Assembly (NCBI GenBank): GCA_905221605.1
Contig: CAJNDS010002457.1
Location: 1,240,141-1,304,140 of the forward strand
Direction of reading: 5' to 3'
DNA length: 64,000 bases
Source: Symbiodinium natans
Taxonomy: Eukaryota > Sar > Dinophyceae > Suessiales > Symbiodiniaceae
Shown: one piece after another, positions 48,369 through 56,461 of the stretch
Numbering within the stretch: position 1 is the first letter of the stretch
Layout: each line of letters starts with the position of its first letter
Translations under genes and position numbers: made by a program
The notes under the pieces: model-generated
Told to the model about the DNA's origin: nothing
The model's input: only the letters and a program-made list of their open reading frames with translations
The model's database searches: none

Positions 48369-48578
48369 TCAAAATAATGAAAAACTACACAAATTACACG
48401 GCATACATTTGCCACTGTTGCTACATTTGTTTTTGTTTTTTAGCTTTTCTATTTCATCTTCTAATTTTTGAATTTTTTCTGTTAAATCTTGGATGGTGTT
48501 AAATATAATTAAATCCCCCTTTATCTTTTGTAGTTGCTCGTCTAATTTCTTCTCAATAGTCTCATCAAGATTAGACAT
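48369..48578 (-). CDS. Short coiled-coil viral protein, 69 aa
   Basis: Residues 1-50 form a charged heptad coiled coil (LDETIEKKLDEQLQKIKGDL and KIQKLEDEIEKLKNK). The tail has CSNSGKCMPCNLC, four cysteines that could bind zinc or form a knot. The upstream hairpin TTTTAGAAA-TAT-TTTCTAAAA carries a TCTA motif about 22 bases before the ATG. It may be a trimeric stalk or an accessory to the adjacent fibre gene. Confidence 0.6.
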   Translation of the reverse strand: MSNLDETIEKKLDEQLQKIKGDLIIFNTIQDLTEKIQKLEDEIEKLKNKNKCSNSGKCMPCNLCSFSLF

Positions 48579-48589
48579 TGTAAACTTAT

Positions 48590-48625
48590 TATTTTATTTT
48601 AGAAATATTTTCTAAAATAAAATCA
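48590..48625 (-). promoter_or_regulatory. TCTA hairpin upstream of the 69-aa gene
   Basis: A 9-bp stem TTTTAGAAA/TTTCTAAAA with a 3-base loop places TCTA on both strands. Confidence 0.5.
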
Positions 48626-48672
48626 TAAATCTAGAACGCCTACGACGTTGTACATTAATATTCAGAAAAATA

Positions 48673-51234
48673 TTAATCATCATCTTTAATCTTCCTTTTT
48701 AACTTCGTTATTTCTCCCTTCATTGTTGTCATTTCTTTTTTCATTGTTTTCACTAAATCTTTTAATTCTTCTACTTCATTTATTGTTGCCTGTAAAGCAC
48801 TCCATAAAATAGGAACACAAGACGTATAATCAAACTTTAAATATCCATCTTTGCCTTCTTTAACTATATTCTGCCATTCATCTGGCATCTTCTTCGTTTC
48901 CATAAAATCATTAGCAATAAAACCACAACACGATTTACCTTGTTGTCTGTCATCAATAAAACGATATGTTTTTGGGACAATGTATTTAACTAATTCCACT
49001 GCCTTTTTTTGGTTAAGTTCCTTAATATCTTTTTTCAATCGTTTATCAGAACTTGGAATTAAAGACCCAGTATATTCAATATCTCCATTAACGAGAATGC
49101 CACTTGGTGAAATTGAAAATACATCATTACTTACTGAAACACTACCAAAATAAAATGCATACTCACCACCTGCATCAGTGTTTAAAAACTGTATCTGGTC
49201 TACGGTGCTTATTGTTTCTTGTGTTATTTCTAAATTATTCATCTTAACTTTACCATCTGTTATTTTAATTTCTGGCGTGCTACTTTCTAAACCAACAGTT
49301 AAATTAATATCACCTAATGTATCACCATTTCTAACAAATAATTTATATTGTCCATCCAACACTTCTTTTAATTCGCTACTGTTCTGAAACATAAAACGCC
49401 CCCAACTAATAACATCAGCCTCACCAACGATATTACCAATACTATTAAAAGTAAGATTATTTGTAACTGCTCTATTTAATGTAATTCCGTTAGTATCATT
49501 CAATTGAAGACAGATCGTCCCAGTGGTAGGGTCAGTTGTTCTATCAGTTTGAAGACTAAAATTAATTTCTTCTGTTGATATTACATTCAATGAATTATTA
49601 ACGTCTGCTCTTTGAAATATTCTTCCATCAGTGCTTAATAACTGTTGTCCTAAAAATGTTGCGTCATTTTCCACTCTCGTTTCGTTAAAATTACTTACAC
49701 CGCCTACTGTTAAATGATATGAAAAATTATACGCTCTTCCTATTCCTACTGTTGCTGTTGTTGTGCTTCCAATGCGTAATCTATAATCGCCTCCTGTGTC
49801 GTGTAAAATCATTTCCGTTCCGTTTGCTGGATTACTCGGGTTCATACATCTAAAATTTCTGTTCTTAAATTCAAATACTCCTTGTGTGTCCCTAATTCTT
49901 AAATTATAATTAGCATCTCCACTATTTCTAAACATATCAAACCCCGCTGTCGGTAGTAGAATATCACCTGTTGAATTTGTTAAATCTAAATTACCTCTAA
50001 AATCTGTATCTTTATAAAAAACTGTTTTACTATTTGCTTTATCACATTCTAAATGTGTATTAGTATCTCCATCTGTTGCTGTTCCTGTCATTAATCTTAA
50101 AGCGTCTTCATCAGTTCTAATATCCAGCGATGTATTAACTTTCGTAGCATTTACATATCTGTCTAATGTTGTGTTCGCATCCGTAAATTCCATTAAACCA
50201 TTTACTCTTAAATTTTGTCTAACGATAGCATTATCAACAACATCTAATGTATAACCTCCTGTTAATGTATTTGCTCCTGTATCTACTAATAACGAATGTG
50301 ATTTAACATATTGATTAGCATTATTATTTAGATTTAATATTCTTCCTGTATCACCTACGGAATTATAACAATCGATATTATCATTGTTAAAAGTAATATA
50401 ATTATCAGTATTTCTAACTGTAAATGATAAATTAGCATCTGCTGTATTTTCTACTACTAGACCACCTGTCGGCGTTTCTATTTTTCCAGACATTTTATAA
50501 CCTGCATTATTATTTGTTAAATCTAATTGTTTAATAGCATCGTCTGATGTATTGTTACAAAATATTTTATCTCCTTGTAAAGTTATATAACTCGTTGCAT
50601 TTTTAAACTCCGCTAAAACTTTGTCTCCTCCGCCTGTTTGATTACTGAAAGTTAGTCCTGCTACTGGACTTATATTTACTGTTGAATTATTTAACGTTAA
50701 ACCGCTATGAATAACGGTCGGGGCGCTACAATCAATAATAGGATTAGCACTAAATCTATTAGTAAAATCACTTAACGGAACTCTTAAAGCAAGCAAGTTA
50801 TCAATTTCTGTATCGGTGTAGCCTCCGCCTGCACCTACTAAACCATCTACCTCGGTTTTATTATAATAATTGGTTGCTAGTTGCGTGTTAGTCTGAAAAT
50901 TAGTTGATAAATTAGTGTCTATTTGTGTGGATGTATAATAATTCGTAAAAGTTGTGTCTATTTCTGTTTTATTGTAAAAGGTGCTCGTTAAGGTGGCGTT
51001 TGTTTGGTAGTCTGTGTTTAATAAATGTGTTATTGAACTAATATTCTGAAAGTTTTGAAGCTGTTTCGTGTTTAAAACTGCTATGTCTGCGGTGTTTGTT
51101 GCTATGTCCGTTGTGTTTGCTGTGTTGATGCTGGTCAGTTCAGATTTAGAAGCAAACAACTGTGAAATGTCCGTTCCGCCAACAATAACATTATCTGCTG
51201 TAAGTGTATTTGTGTTGTTTAAAGTAAGAACCAT
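48673..51234 (-). CDS. Fibre / receptor-binding-like protein with S74 intramolecular chaperone
   Basis: 853 residues, the largest structural-type protein here. The N-terminal ~150 residues carry heptad-like NTADIA units and repeats of the YYNKTEVD type seen in tail-fibre and algal-virus fibre proteins. The middle is a long Asn/Thr-rich beta repeat region typical of a trimeric beta-helix or fibre shaft. From about residue 728 the SSDKRLKKDI motif, then GFIAND (about 771) and LKFDYTSCVPILWSALQ, mark a Peptidase_S74 chaperone, followed by a coiled coil to the end. In phage tailspikes this domain drives trimerisation and cleaves itself off just before the conserved serine. It probably mediates host binding. 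A TCTA hairpin precedes the ATG. Confidence 0.85.
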   Translation of the reverse strand: MVLTLNNTNTLTADNVIVGGTDISQLFASKSELTSINTANTTDIATNTADIAVLNTKQLQNFQNISSITHLLNTDYQTNATLTSTFYNKTEIDTTFTNYYTSTQIDTNLSTNFQTNTQLATNYYNKTEVDGLVGAGGGYTDTEIDNLLALRVPLSDFTNRFSANPIIDCSAPTVIHSGLTLNNSTVNISPVAGLTFSNQTGGGDKVLAEFKNATSYITLQGDKIFCNNTSDDAIKQLDLTNNNAGYKMSGKIETPTGGLVVENTADANLSFTVRNTDNYITFNNDNIDCYNSVGDTGRILNLNNNANQYVKSHSLLVDTGANTLTGGYTLDVVDNAIVRQNLRVNGLMEFTDANTTLDRYVNATKVNTSLDIRTDEDALRLMTGTATDGDTNTHLECDKANSKTVFYKDTDFRGNLDLTNSTGDILLPTAGFDMFRNSGDANYNLRIRDTQGVFEFKNRNFRCMNPSNPANGTEMILHDTGGDYRLRIGSTTTATVGIGRAYNFSYHLTVGGVSNFNETRVENDATFLGQQLLSTDGRIFQRADVNNSLNVISTEEINFSLQTDRTTDPTTGTICLQLNDTNGITLNRAVTNNLTFNSIGNIVGEADVISWGRFMFQNSSELKEVLDGQYKLFVRNGDTLGDINLTVGLESSTPEIKITDGKVKMNNLEITQETISTVDQIQFLNTDAGGEYAFYFGSVSVSNDVFSISPSGILVNGDIEYTGSLIPSSDKRLKKDIKELNQKKAVELVKYIVPKTYRFIDDRQQGKSCCGFIANDFMETKKMPDEWQNIVKEGKDGYLKFDYTSCVPILWSALQATINEVEELKDLVKTMKKEMTTMKGEITKLKRKIKDDD

Positions 51235-51237
51235 TAT

Positions 51238-51264
51238 TAAATTAATTTAGATAATTAATTTAAC
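51238..51264 (-). promoter_or_regulatory. TCTA hairpin before fibre gene
   Basis: On the minus strand TTAAATTAATT-ATCTA-AATTAATTTAA is an 11-bp stem with TCTA in its loop, 13 bases before the ATG. Confidence 0.6.
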
Positions 51265-51269
51265 AATGT

Positions 51270-52001
51270 TTAATTATCATTTTGTTGATTAAGATAAGCT
51301 TGATGTCTTTGAGTTTTCTTGTGGTGAAACTTACTTGATTTACAAATAACCTCGCCACATTCACAGGTGATTTTCTCCCTTTGTTTTGCTAATACTTGTT
51401 CTTTGTTCTGTTCATAACGTTCTTTGTCTTTTACTTTTCTTTCTGCCTTTGTTTCTTGGTAATATTCACGCTTCTTTTGTAAATATTCTTCCTTCTTGTT
51501 TTCATAGCATTGCTTTTTAGTTTTTGCTACTTTTTCTTTATTGTTTTCTCTGTATTGTTTATGGTATTCTTTTTGTTCTTCTTGATGTTCGTCTCTCCAT
51601 TTTTTGTTTCTTTCTAATATTGCCTCTTTGTTTTCTTCATATCTCTCTTTCTGCTTTGCTAAAATTTCTTCCTTATTTTCTTCATACCAACTTTTCTTAT
51701 CTCTTCCTGCAATTCTTCCATTTAGTGTTCCTCGTTCTCTTATACACTTTCCCTCTTCTGCATGTAGTTCCTCTGAATTATTGCAGGGAAAGTTGTGCAT
51801 CAATTCAATGTAAAAGTTTTCTACACCTAAATCATTCATTGCTTGGTATAGCTTGAAATGCTGTGCTTCTTCACTCTTTGCTTTTGACCTGTGCTTAACC
51901 ATTCTCTTGCTTAAAGCATCGGTTGAACTACCGATATAAATGTCTGAATTAATTGTATTTCTAATACAATATATTTTTGCTTTACTATAATCTCTACTCA
52001 T
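51270..52001 (-). CDS. GIY-YIG endonuclease (free-standing, homing-type)
   Basis: 243 residues. The N-terminal ~95 residues hold the GIY-YIG nuclease core: KIYCI at 9-13, DIYIGSS at 20-26, R33 in the catalytic arginine position, and an EELHAEEGKCI-GTLNGR segment carrying the likely metal-binding glutamate. Residues ~105-210 are repeated charged units (KERYEENKEAIL and variants), a common DNA-contacting arm in NCLDV GIY-YIG proteins. The C-terminus has CECGEVIC ... HHKKTQRH, a zinc-finger-like motif. It lies between the fibre and major capsid genes and lacks the TCTA motif of its neighbours, which suits an independent homing gene. Confidence 0.88.
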   Translation of the reverse strand: MSRDYSKAKIYCIRNTINSDIYIGSSTDALSKRMVKHRSKAKSEEAQHFKLYQAMNDLGVENFYIELMHNFPCNNSEELHAEEGKCIRERGTLNGRIAGRDKKSWYEENKEEILAKQKERYEENKEAILERNKKWRDEHQEEQKEYHKQYRENNKEKVAKTKKQCYENKKEEYLQKKREYYQETKAERKVKDKERYEQNKEQVLAKQREKITCECGEVICKSSKFHHKKTQRHQAYLNQQNDN

Positions 52002-52067
52002 ACTTACTCCTACTTACTATAAGATGTTTCTTCTTTATAACATTTTATAAATATTTTTTCAATCAAT

Positions 52068-53510
52068 CTAATCATACACTTTGAGCCCCAAATCCTTAAT
52101 TTCAATCACCTGTTCTGATAATAGGGTAATGAACATTTCATCGGGCATATCATCAGCAGGAATTTGTGCTCCTGTGCTCTTAACCCTCACTAACATCTGT
52201 TGTCCGGCTCTTGTATTAATTCCAGTATAACTACTATCTGGCACTTTTTCAAAAGAGAAACCAAAAATAAATTGGCGATCACGATATTGCTTAAAATCAA
52301 TTGAAATACTGTGTTGATGGAACACTGGAAGGTTTAACGCTTTTCTCAAATGATAGAAGCACTGTGTTAATGAATTACAAGGATATTCTGGATACAATTT
52401 AGAACCTAGTTGGATTTGGAACTCCAAGTCTTTGTTGATGTCGTAAATTCCTTCCACTGTGGCATCGTGGGTTTGATGAGGATGATAAAACCTACAAAAG
52501 CGTTTATTAGCATATTCGTAACCAAGGCTGGGGTCATCGTCTCTATAAAAAGTGATGAAGGAAGCAACAAGTTTTGAAACGGAGCGAATGACTGGAACGC
52601 TAATATCAGTTAATCCTACTACTGACTGAGATTGAGTAATATATGTTGTGTATGTAATCGGTAATCCTTTGCCTTCTAAAAGATGCTTAACGTATTCGTT
52701 ATTTAAATTATTATCAAGGGTGCAAATATCACAAGAAACGAAGCAGTTGTTAAGTTCAAATAGTTTAGAAGTGTTAGTGGCAGCGCCAGCTGGTAATGCT
52801 ACATCTTGCGTAAATCTTTCACGAAGGTTTTGAGCAATACCTGCATCAGCTTCATCATAGTCGTCTGGATTAATAATACAATCAAGGTCGCTATTTACAA
52901 GTTCTAATTCAATGGTTAAATTACCCATATATTTTAACGGTAAATACTTAAATTGAGAGAAAAGACCGCATAACGGTTTAAACCCTACTGTCATTTGATT
53001 TTTGAAGCCTTTACAATTAGTAGAATTAACTTCATAATCTAATGCAGTTCCAACATTATTCACTAATGTTTTAACTTCGTCATCATATCTATAACCGAAG
53101 CCTTCGTTTGCTTCGTCTTTTCTTGCTCCTTGCGACATTAATTTAGAAAACATCTGATGAACTCGGTTGTAATTATCAAAGTCTTCAACTACTTGATTAC
53201 CGGCGATAATTCGCATTCGTCTGAAAAAGGAATATGGCGGTGCTAATGGACGAAGTTTTCGGTCAAGGGTCTGGTCTAAATTTTGAACTGTAAAGAATAC
53301 ACGAACCGATTGAGGGTCTAGCCATCCGTTGTCTTCGGCGTTTAATGAGAATTTCAATACACGGTTTCCTGATGTAGGCTTATAAACATTACTACCACTT
53401 GGATAAAATCTTACGCTTCGTCTGTCAGTGATATAGCTTGCTCCTTTGTTTAATTTAAATGAGAGGTTATCAACTAGAATATCTTCGGGGCTGAACGTTT
53501 CAATAGACAT
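52068..53510 (-). CDS. Major capsid protein, double jelly-roll type
   Basis: 480 residues. The N-terminal part has the pattern of Polinton-like virus major capsid proteins: YITDRRSVRFYPSGSN, then LKFSLNAEDNGWLDPQSVRV, then LRPLAPPYSFFRRMRIIAG with the downstream VEDFDNYNRVHQMF segment. The second half (QCFYHLRKALNLPVFHQHSI, then FIFGFSFEKVPDSSYTG) fits the second jelly roll. The protein forms pseudo-hexameric trimers that make the icosahedral shell. Length is within the usual range. The assignment rests on recalled family patterns, not an alignment. A TCTA lies about 18 bases before the ATG. Confidence 0.88.
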   Translation of the reverse strand: MSIETFSPEDILVDNLSFKLNKGASYITDRRSVRFYPSGSNVYKPTSGNRVLKFSLNAEDNGWLDPQSVRVFFTVQNLDQTLDRKLRPLAPPYSFFRRMRIIAGNQVVEDFDNYNRVHQMFSKLMSQGARKDEANEGFGYRYDDEVKTLVNNVGTALDYEVNSTNCKGFKNQMTVGFKPLCGLFSQFKYLPLKYMGNLTIELELVNSDLDCIINPDDYDEADAGIAQNLRERFTQDVALPAGAATNTSKLFELNNCFVSCDICTLDNNLNNEYVKHLLEGKGLPITYTTYITQSQSVVGLTDISVPVIRSVSKLVASFITFYRDDDPSLGYEYANKRFCRFYHPHQTHDATVEGIYDINKDLEFQIQLGSKLYPEYPCNSLTQCFYHLRKALNLPVFHQHSISIDFKQYRDRQFIFGFSFEKVPDSSYTGINTRAGQQMLVRVKSTGAQIPADDMPDEMFITLLSEQVIEIKDLGLKVYD

Positions 53511-53528
53511 TTTCTTATATATCTTGGT

Positions 53529-53532
53529 TAGA
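53529..53532 (-). promoter_or_regulatory. TCTA motif before major capsid gene
   Basis: On the minus strand TTTTTTCTAACC lies ~18 bases before the ATG, followed by ATATATAAG. Same class as the motifs before the ATPase and fibre genes. Confidence 0.5.
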
Positions 53533-53541
53533 AAAAATAAA

Positions 53542-53578
53542 TTTGATTAAATATATTTTTTAATTATATTTAATCAAA
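53542..53578. terminator. 14-bp stem hairpin at the 3' end of the 65-aa gene
   Basis: TTTGATTAAATATA pairs perfectly with TATATTTAATCAAA across a 9-base loop. The hairpin overlaps the TAA of the 65-aa gene (53570-53572). Confidence 0.7.
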
Positions 53579-53767
53579 TATCTTAAAATTAAATTTTTTG
53601 TCTTGCTTTGTCTTCTTCGTGTTCTTAACTATACTATTTATTTGTTTCCTTTCTACATCATTTTCTTCAACTAACTTTCTTATTTCCTCGTAGCTGTTCT
53701 GTTTAAACTTCTTCTCTGGCTTCTGCTTTTCCATCTTCTCGTAAGTCTGCGCTTTGTAAGAGAACAT
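53570..53767 (-). CDS. Small basic viral protein, 65 aa
   Basis: Highly charged and lysine-rich, mostly helical (SYEEIRKLVEENDVERKQIN). It lies between the capsid and lipase-like genes in the same orientation, with a TCTA motif 13 bases before the ATG. It could be a DNA-condensing or minor core protein. No family is recognised. Confidence 0.6.
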   Translation of the reverse strand: MFSYKAQTYEKMEKQKPEKKFKQNSYEEIRKLVEENDVERKQINSIVKNTKKTKQDKKFNFKIFD

Positions 53768-53780
53768 TATTTATATTATT

Positions 53781-53784
53781 TAGA
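53781..53784 (-). promoter_or_regulatory. TCTA motif before the 65-aa gene
   Basis: AATCTAAATAATATAAAT on the minus strand. It is closely similar to the leader of the 106-aa gene (ATCTAAATAATATTAAT). Confidence 0.55.
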
Positions 53785-53788
53785 TTTT

Positions 53789-54430
53789 TTAATCAAACTG
53801 TTGTAAAAACTCTTCTTCTGTTATAGGTAGGTTTCCTGATTTATTATGGACGTTACCTATGTCTTGATATGAATGATTTTGTAGCGGGTCTAGCGTTCCT
53901 TTATTTAATGTTATACTACCTCTATCAAAAGCGCTGACTGGGTCTCCGGCTTTTCTTATTCTCAAATTTGTCCCCGTGTCTTCCGGTCGTTGTCCTGAAA
54001 CAAAAGGCGAACCATAAGACCTTGAACGAAATATATTTCCGTAATCATTATTTATTTGTTGTCCTACCGCCGAACCTAAACTATGGCTTATTATATCAGT
54101 AATTCCGTAATGTTTTTTGCCGTCAATTTCAATAGCATCGTCTTCAATAAACTTATTAACGTCTTTGTATCTCTTCGTGTTTCTTGTTTGATAGACTGGA
54201 AGTTTAAGGTCGTCCCAAAAGTCAATCGGGTCTTTTGTTCCAGCAATGTATAGTTGGCTTCCGTTTCTGTAAATCCTGTCAGGGCTTTCATATGCTAATC
54301 TTAAACCTTGCGTATCAGTTAGGAAGGTTTCTGTTCCTGCTAATTCTTCTTTAACTTCATTATGTATCTTGCTTCTTGTGTTCGGGGCTTCATACGTTAT
54401 TCCTTCATTTTGTCTCTTATTTCTATGCAT
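53789..54430 (-). CDS. Lipase-like (class 3 type) alpha/beta-hydrolase
   Basis: 213 residues. ISHSLGSAVG at 114-123 is a nucleophile elbow (S-H-S-L-G, serine 117) with Ser in place of the first Gly. RSYGSPFV follows as in class 3 lipases (FGSPRV). RIRKAGDPVSAFD supplies the likely acid Asp163, and NHSYQD supplies His186. Order and spacing match a Ser-Asp-His triad. The N-terminal ~50 residues are polar and Arg/Lys-rich. In a capsid cluster such an enzyme could breach a membrane during entry. The gene is shorter than cellular lipases and has no signal peptide. No clear TCTA motif was seen upstream. Confidence 0.72.
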   Translation of the reverse strand: MHRNKRQNEGITYEAPNTRSKIHNEVKEELAGTETFLTDTQGLRLAYESPDRIYRNGSQLYIAGTKDPIDFWDDLKLPVYQTRNTKRYKDVNKFIEDDAIEIDGKKHYGITDIISHSLGSAVGQQINNDYGNIFRSRSYGSPFVSGQRPEDTGTNLRIRKAGDPVSAFDRGSITLNKGTLDPLQNHSYQDIGNVHNKSGNLPITEEEFLQQFD

Positions 54431-54515
54431 TATAAAATAACTTATAAATTAATTTTCTCTGTTAATTAATAATGTTGAAATTCGCGAAGCAATTAAAACA
54501 TAATAATATATATAA

Positions 54516-54519
54516 TCTA
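54516..54519 (+). promoter_or_regulatory. TCTA motif before penton-like gene
   Basis: TATATAATCTAGGATAATAT lies 17 bases before the ATG at 54537. Confidence 0.5.
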
Positions 54520-54536
54520 GGATAATATATATTGTT

Positions 54537-55373
54537 ATGTTGAAATTCAAAAAGGTATATATTGACAGCAGTTATAGAGTAAGTGGCACGTCGTCCGATT
54601 TTACTATTGACCTACCGGAAACTGTCCAGCTTGAAGAAAATATGTTGTGTCAAATACACGAGGTAAGCATTCCTCATTCTTGGTATTCCATAAACAGCAC
54701 AAACAACAATCTTTATTTTAGACATCAGGTCATACCACCAAGTGTTGTAGCAGGTATAACTTATCGTAAAATTACAATTCCAGAAGGCAACTATACAGCA
54801 GTTGATTTAGCACAGACAATAGAGATTGCTTTAAATTTGCTAGTTGATACGGTTGATAGACCAAATACATATTCAATAAGCTATAACACTTCAACCAACA
54901 AATATACGTTCAGCTCTAATTATGCAACTGCTATTTTTGTTGTTCTAACTGATGGTGAAGTAGCCCCTTTATCTGGTTCATTCAGTGACCCCGTTGATGT
55001 TAATAATTTAAGTTCAATAAACAGAGTGATAGGCAATACCACACCTGCTACTGACGCTTACACAAATGTAGCGCCTTACACAACAAACTTTGTTGATTTA
55101 ACTCCCGTTAAGAATGTTTATTTACACTGCAATGAAATAAGCAACTACAACCAATTGACAGTGGCAGGTAATTCAAGCATTATCAAGAAAGTCCCCGTAA
55201 ATGTTCCTTATTTAGGTGTCATCAATGATTTAGAGTTAAGTTCGGTTGATTATATTGACTGCTCTAATAAATTATTTCGTAGGTTAAATTTCAGATGCAC
55301 CGACCACCTTAACCAAAACATAAATTTAAACGGGGTGGACATTTCATTTACCCTAACCTTTTTTAAGGGCTGA
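54537..55373 (+). CDS. Penton-like minor capsid protein
   Basis: 278 residues. The N-terminus (KKVYIDSSYRVSGTSSDFTI, then LPETVQLEENMLCQIHEVSI and PHSWYSI with a following NNNLYF) matches the conserved start of Polinton, virophage and Polinton-like minor capsid (penton) proteins, in which RxxGTSSDF is followed by strands leading to the IPxSWYxI motif. The rest is strand-rich, ending DISFTLTFF. It forms the pentamer at capsid vertices with a single jelly roll. It is the first of five forward genes spaced 9-39 bases apart. Confidence 0.85.
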   Translation: MLKFKKVYIDSSYRVSGTSSDFTIDLPETVQLEENMLCQIHEVSIPHSWYSINSTNNNLYFRHQVIPPSVVAGITYRKITIPEGNYTAVDLAQTIEIALNLLVDTVDRPNTYSISYNTSTNKYTFSSNYATAIFVVLTDGEVAPLSGSFSDPVDVNNLSSINRVIGNTTPATDAYTNVAPYTTNFVDLTPVKNVYLHCNEISNYNQLTVAGNSSIIKKVPVNVPYLGVINDLELSSVDYIDCSNKLFRRLNFRCTDHLNQNINLNGVDISFTLTFFKG

Positions 55374-55379
55374 AAATTA

Positions 55380-55389
55380 TCTAATTAGA
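55380..55389 (+). promoter_or_regulatory. TCTA palindrome before the 226-aa gene
   Basis: TCTAATTAGA is a 10-base palindrome, about 28 bases before the ATG at 55412. Confidence 0.45.
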
Positions 55390-55411
55390 AAAATATATAC
55401 TATATTAATTA

Positions 55412-56092
55412 ATGAGTGGTGAAGAGGTTGTTGATATTAAAAATGAAGAAGAACCTGAAATGACAACTAACGAAAAGAATGAAGAAGAGCCTAATAAAGA
55501 ACAGAAAGAAGAACCGAAAGAGGAAGCTACAACTGAACCAACAAACAATGAAGCAGTTGAAGAAGCGAAGCCAAAAGCAAAGGCAAAAGCAACACCAAAG
55601 AAACTAGCGAGAAGTGTTAAGGTAGTGGAGTTAGCCGAATGCCCTGATTGTTTGAAAAAAATGTTACCAAAAAGTTTAAGAAATACTCATCCGCATTATT
55701 GTAAGGGACAACCAACCGAAACATTACCAGTCAATAAGCAGAAGGCAAGTTATGGCTCAAAGGTGGAACAAAAACTAAGAAAAGAAATTGAAGACGAAAT
55801 GAAAGCAAAATACGCTTCCGGAGGAAGCCTAGGTGGCTCTGCCACCTACGAGAACAAAGAAAACGATAAAAACGCTCAAAATGTAAAAAATGAAGTTGTT
55901 AATTATTCAGAGCCCATTGAAGTGAAAACAAAATCAAGTGTGCCAAGTGTGCCAGTTAGAATGCAAAATACACCTCCTCCTAAACAACTATCAGCAACAG
56001 AGCTTTTACAACAACATTACAACGAAATTAAGAAAGCCAAGCAACAGGAGAAAATTGAAAAAATAAATAGGTTCAAAAGCAGTATGTTTTGA
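55412..56092 (+). CDS. Acidic/zinc-motif viral protein, 226 aa
   Basis: The first ~50 residues are very acidic (EEEP and KEEP units). A basic stretch follows (KAKAKATPKKLARSVK), then a candidate zinc site CPDC ... HPHYC at 77-97. Residues ~115-135 form a charged helix. Residues 135-146 (ASGGSLGGSATY) are encoded by a GC-rich double hairpin (55814-55848) that interrupts this helical, charged region. The C-terminus is helical (YNEIKKAKQQEKIEKINRF). No family is recognised. Its position among capsid genes suggests a virion or DNA-associated protein. Confidence 0.7.
   Translation: MSGEEVVDIKNEEEPEMTTNEKNEEEPNKEQKEEPKEEATTEPTNNEAVEEAKPKAKAKATPKKLARSVKVVELAECPDCLKKMLPKSLRNTHPHYCKGQPTETLPVNKQKASYGSKVEQKLRKEIEDEMKAKYASGGSLGGSATYENKENDKNAQNVKNEVVNYSEPIEVKTKSSVPSVPVRMQNTPPPKQLSATELLQQHYNEIKKAKQQEKIEKINRFKSSMF
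55814..55848 (+). repeat. In-frame GC-rich double-hairpin element
   Basis: GCTTCC-GGA-GGAAGC (6-bp stem) is followed after one base by TAGGTGGC-TCT-GCCACCTA (8-bp stem). It is set in AT-rich coding sequence and read through in frame. Confidence 0.8.
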
Positions 56093-56098
56093 ATGAAT

Positions 56099-56130
56099 AT
56101 TAATATTATTTTTATCTAAATAATATTAAT
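56099..56130 (+). promoter_or_regulatory. Hairpin with TCTA in its loop, between two viral genes
   Basis: ATTAATATTATTT and AAATAATATTAAT form a perfect 13-bp stem. The six-base loop is TTATCT, so the TCTA (56115-56118) straddles loop and stem, 13 bases before the next ATG. It may both end the upstream transcript and start the next. Confidence 0.65.
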
Positions 56131-56131
56131 A

Positions 56132-56452
56132 ATGAGTATGTTTAAGAGTAAGCCAGAGTTTAAGCGTGCGCCCCAAGTTAGCAGGTATTATGATTTAGAA
56201 GAGTCAATAGGTGTTAGTAGCCGGAAAAAATATTTAGAAGATATGAAGTTAAGAATTGAAGAGGCGGAGAACCGAGGCAAGAACATTAGGTTAAGGAATG
56301 ACTGGCTGGAACATCAGAAGAAGAGCCTTTACCAAGGGGAACTAGATAGTATTAACAGACAGTTAGAGAGACCTATGATGCCGGTTAGAACGAAGGAAGA
56401 GCTAAAACAACGTCAATCTGACCTAAAAAATATTATAGCAAATATAATCTAA
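56132..56452 (+). CDS. Coiled-coil viral protein, 106 aa
   Basis: Charged and mostly helical from about residue 30 to the end (RKKYLEDMKLRIEEAENRGK ... ELKQRQSDLKNIIANII). The short N-terminal leader has FKSKPEFKRAP. It is probably an internal structural or scaffold protein. It belongs to the forward block, 39 bases after the preceding gene and 9 before the next. No family is recognised. Confidence 0.65.
   Translation: MSMFKSKPEFKRAPQVSRYYDLEESIGVSSRKKYLEDMKLRIEEAENRGKNIRLRNDWLEHQKKSLYQGELDSINRQLERPMMPVRTKEELKQRQSDLKNIIANII
56449..56452 (+). promoter_or_regulatory. TCTA motif overlapping the stop of the 106-aa gene
   Basis: AATATAATCTAAATTAATAA: the TCTA includes the upstream gene's TAA and lies 9 bases before the next ATG. 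Confidence 0.5.
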
Positions 56453-56461
56453 ATTAATAAT

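Noticed and set aside
51524-51856. 110-residue hydrophobic frame opposite the GIY-YIG gene
   Set aside because: It is the antisense shadow of the Lys/Glu-rich repeat region.
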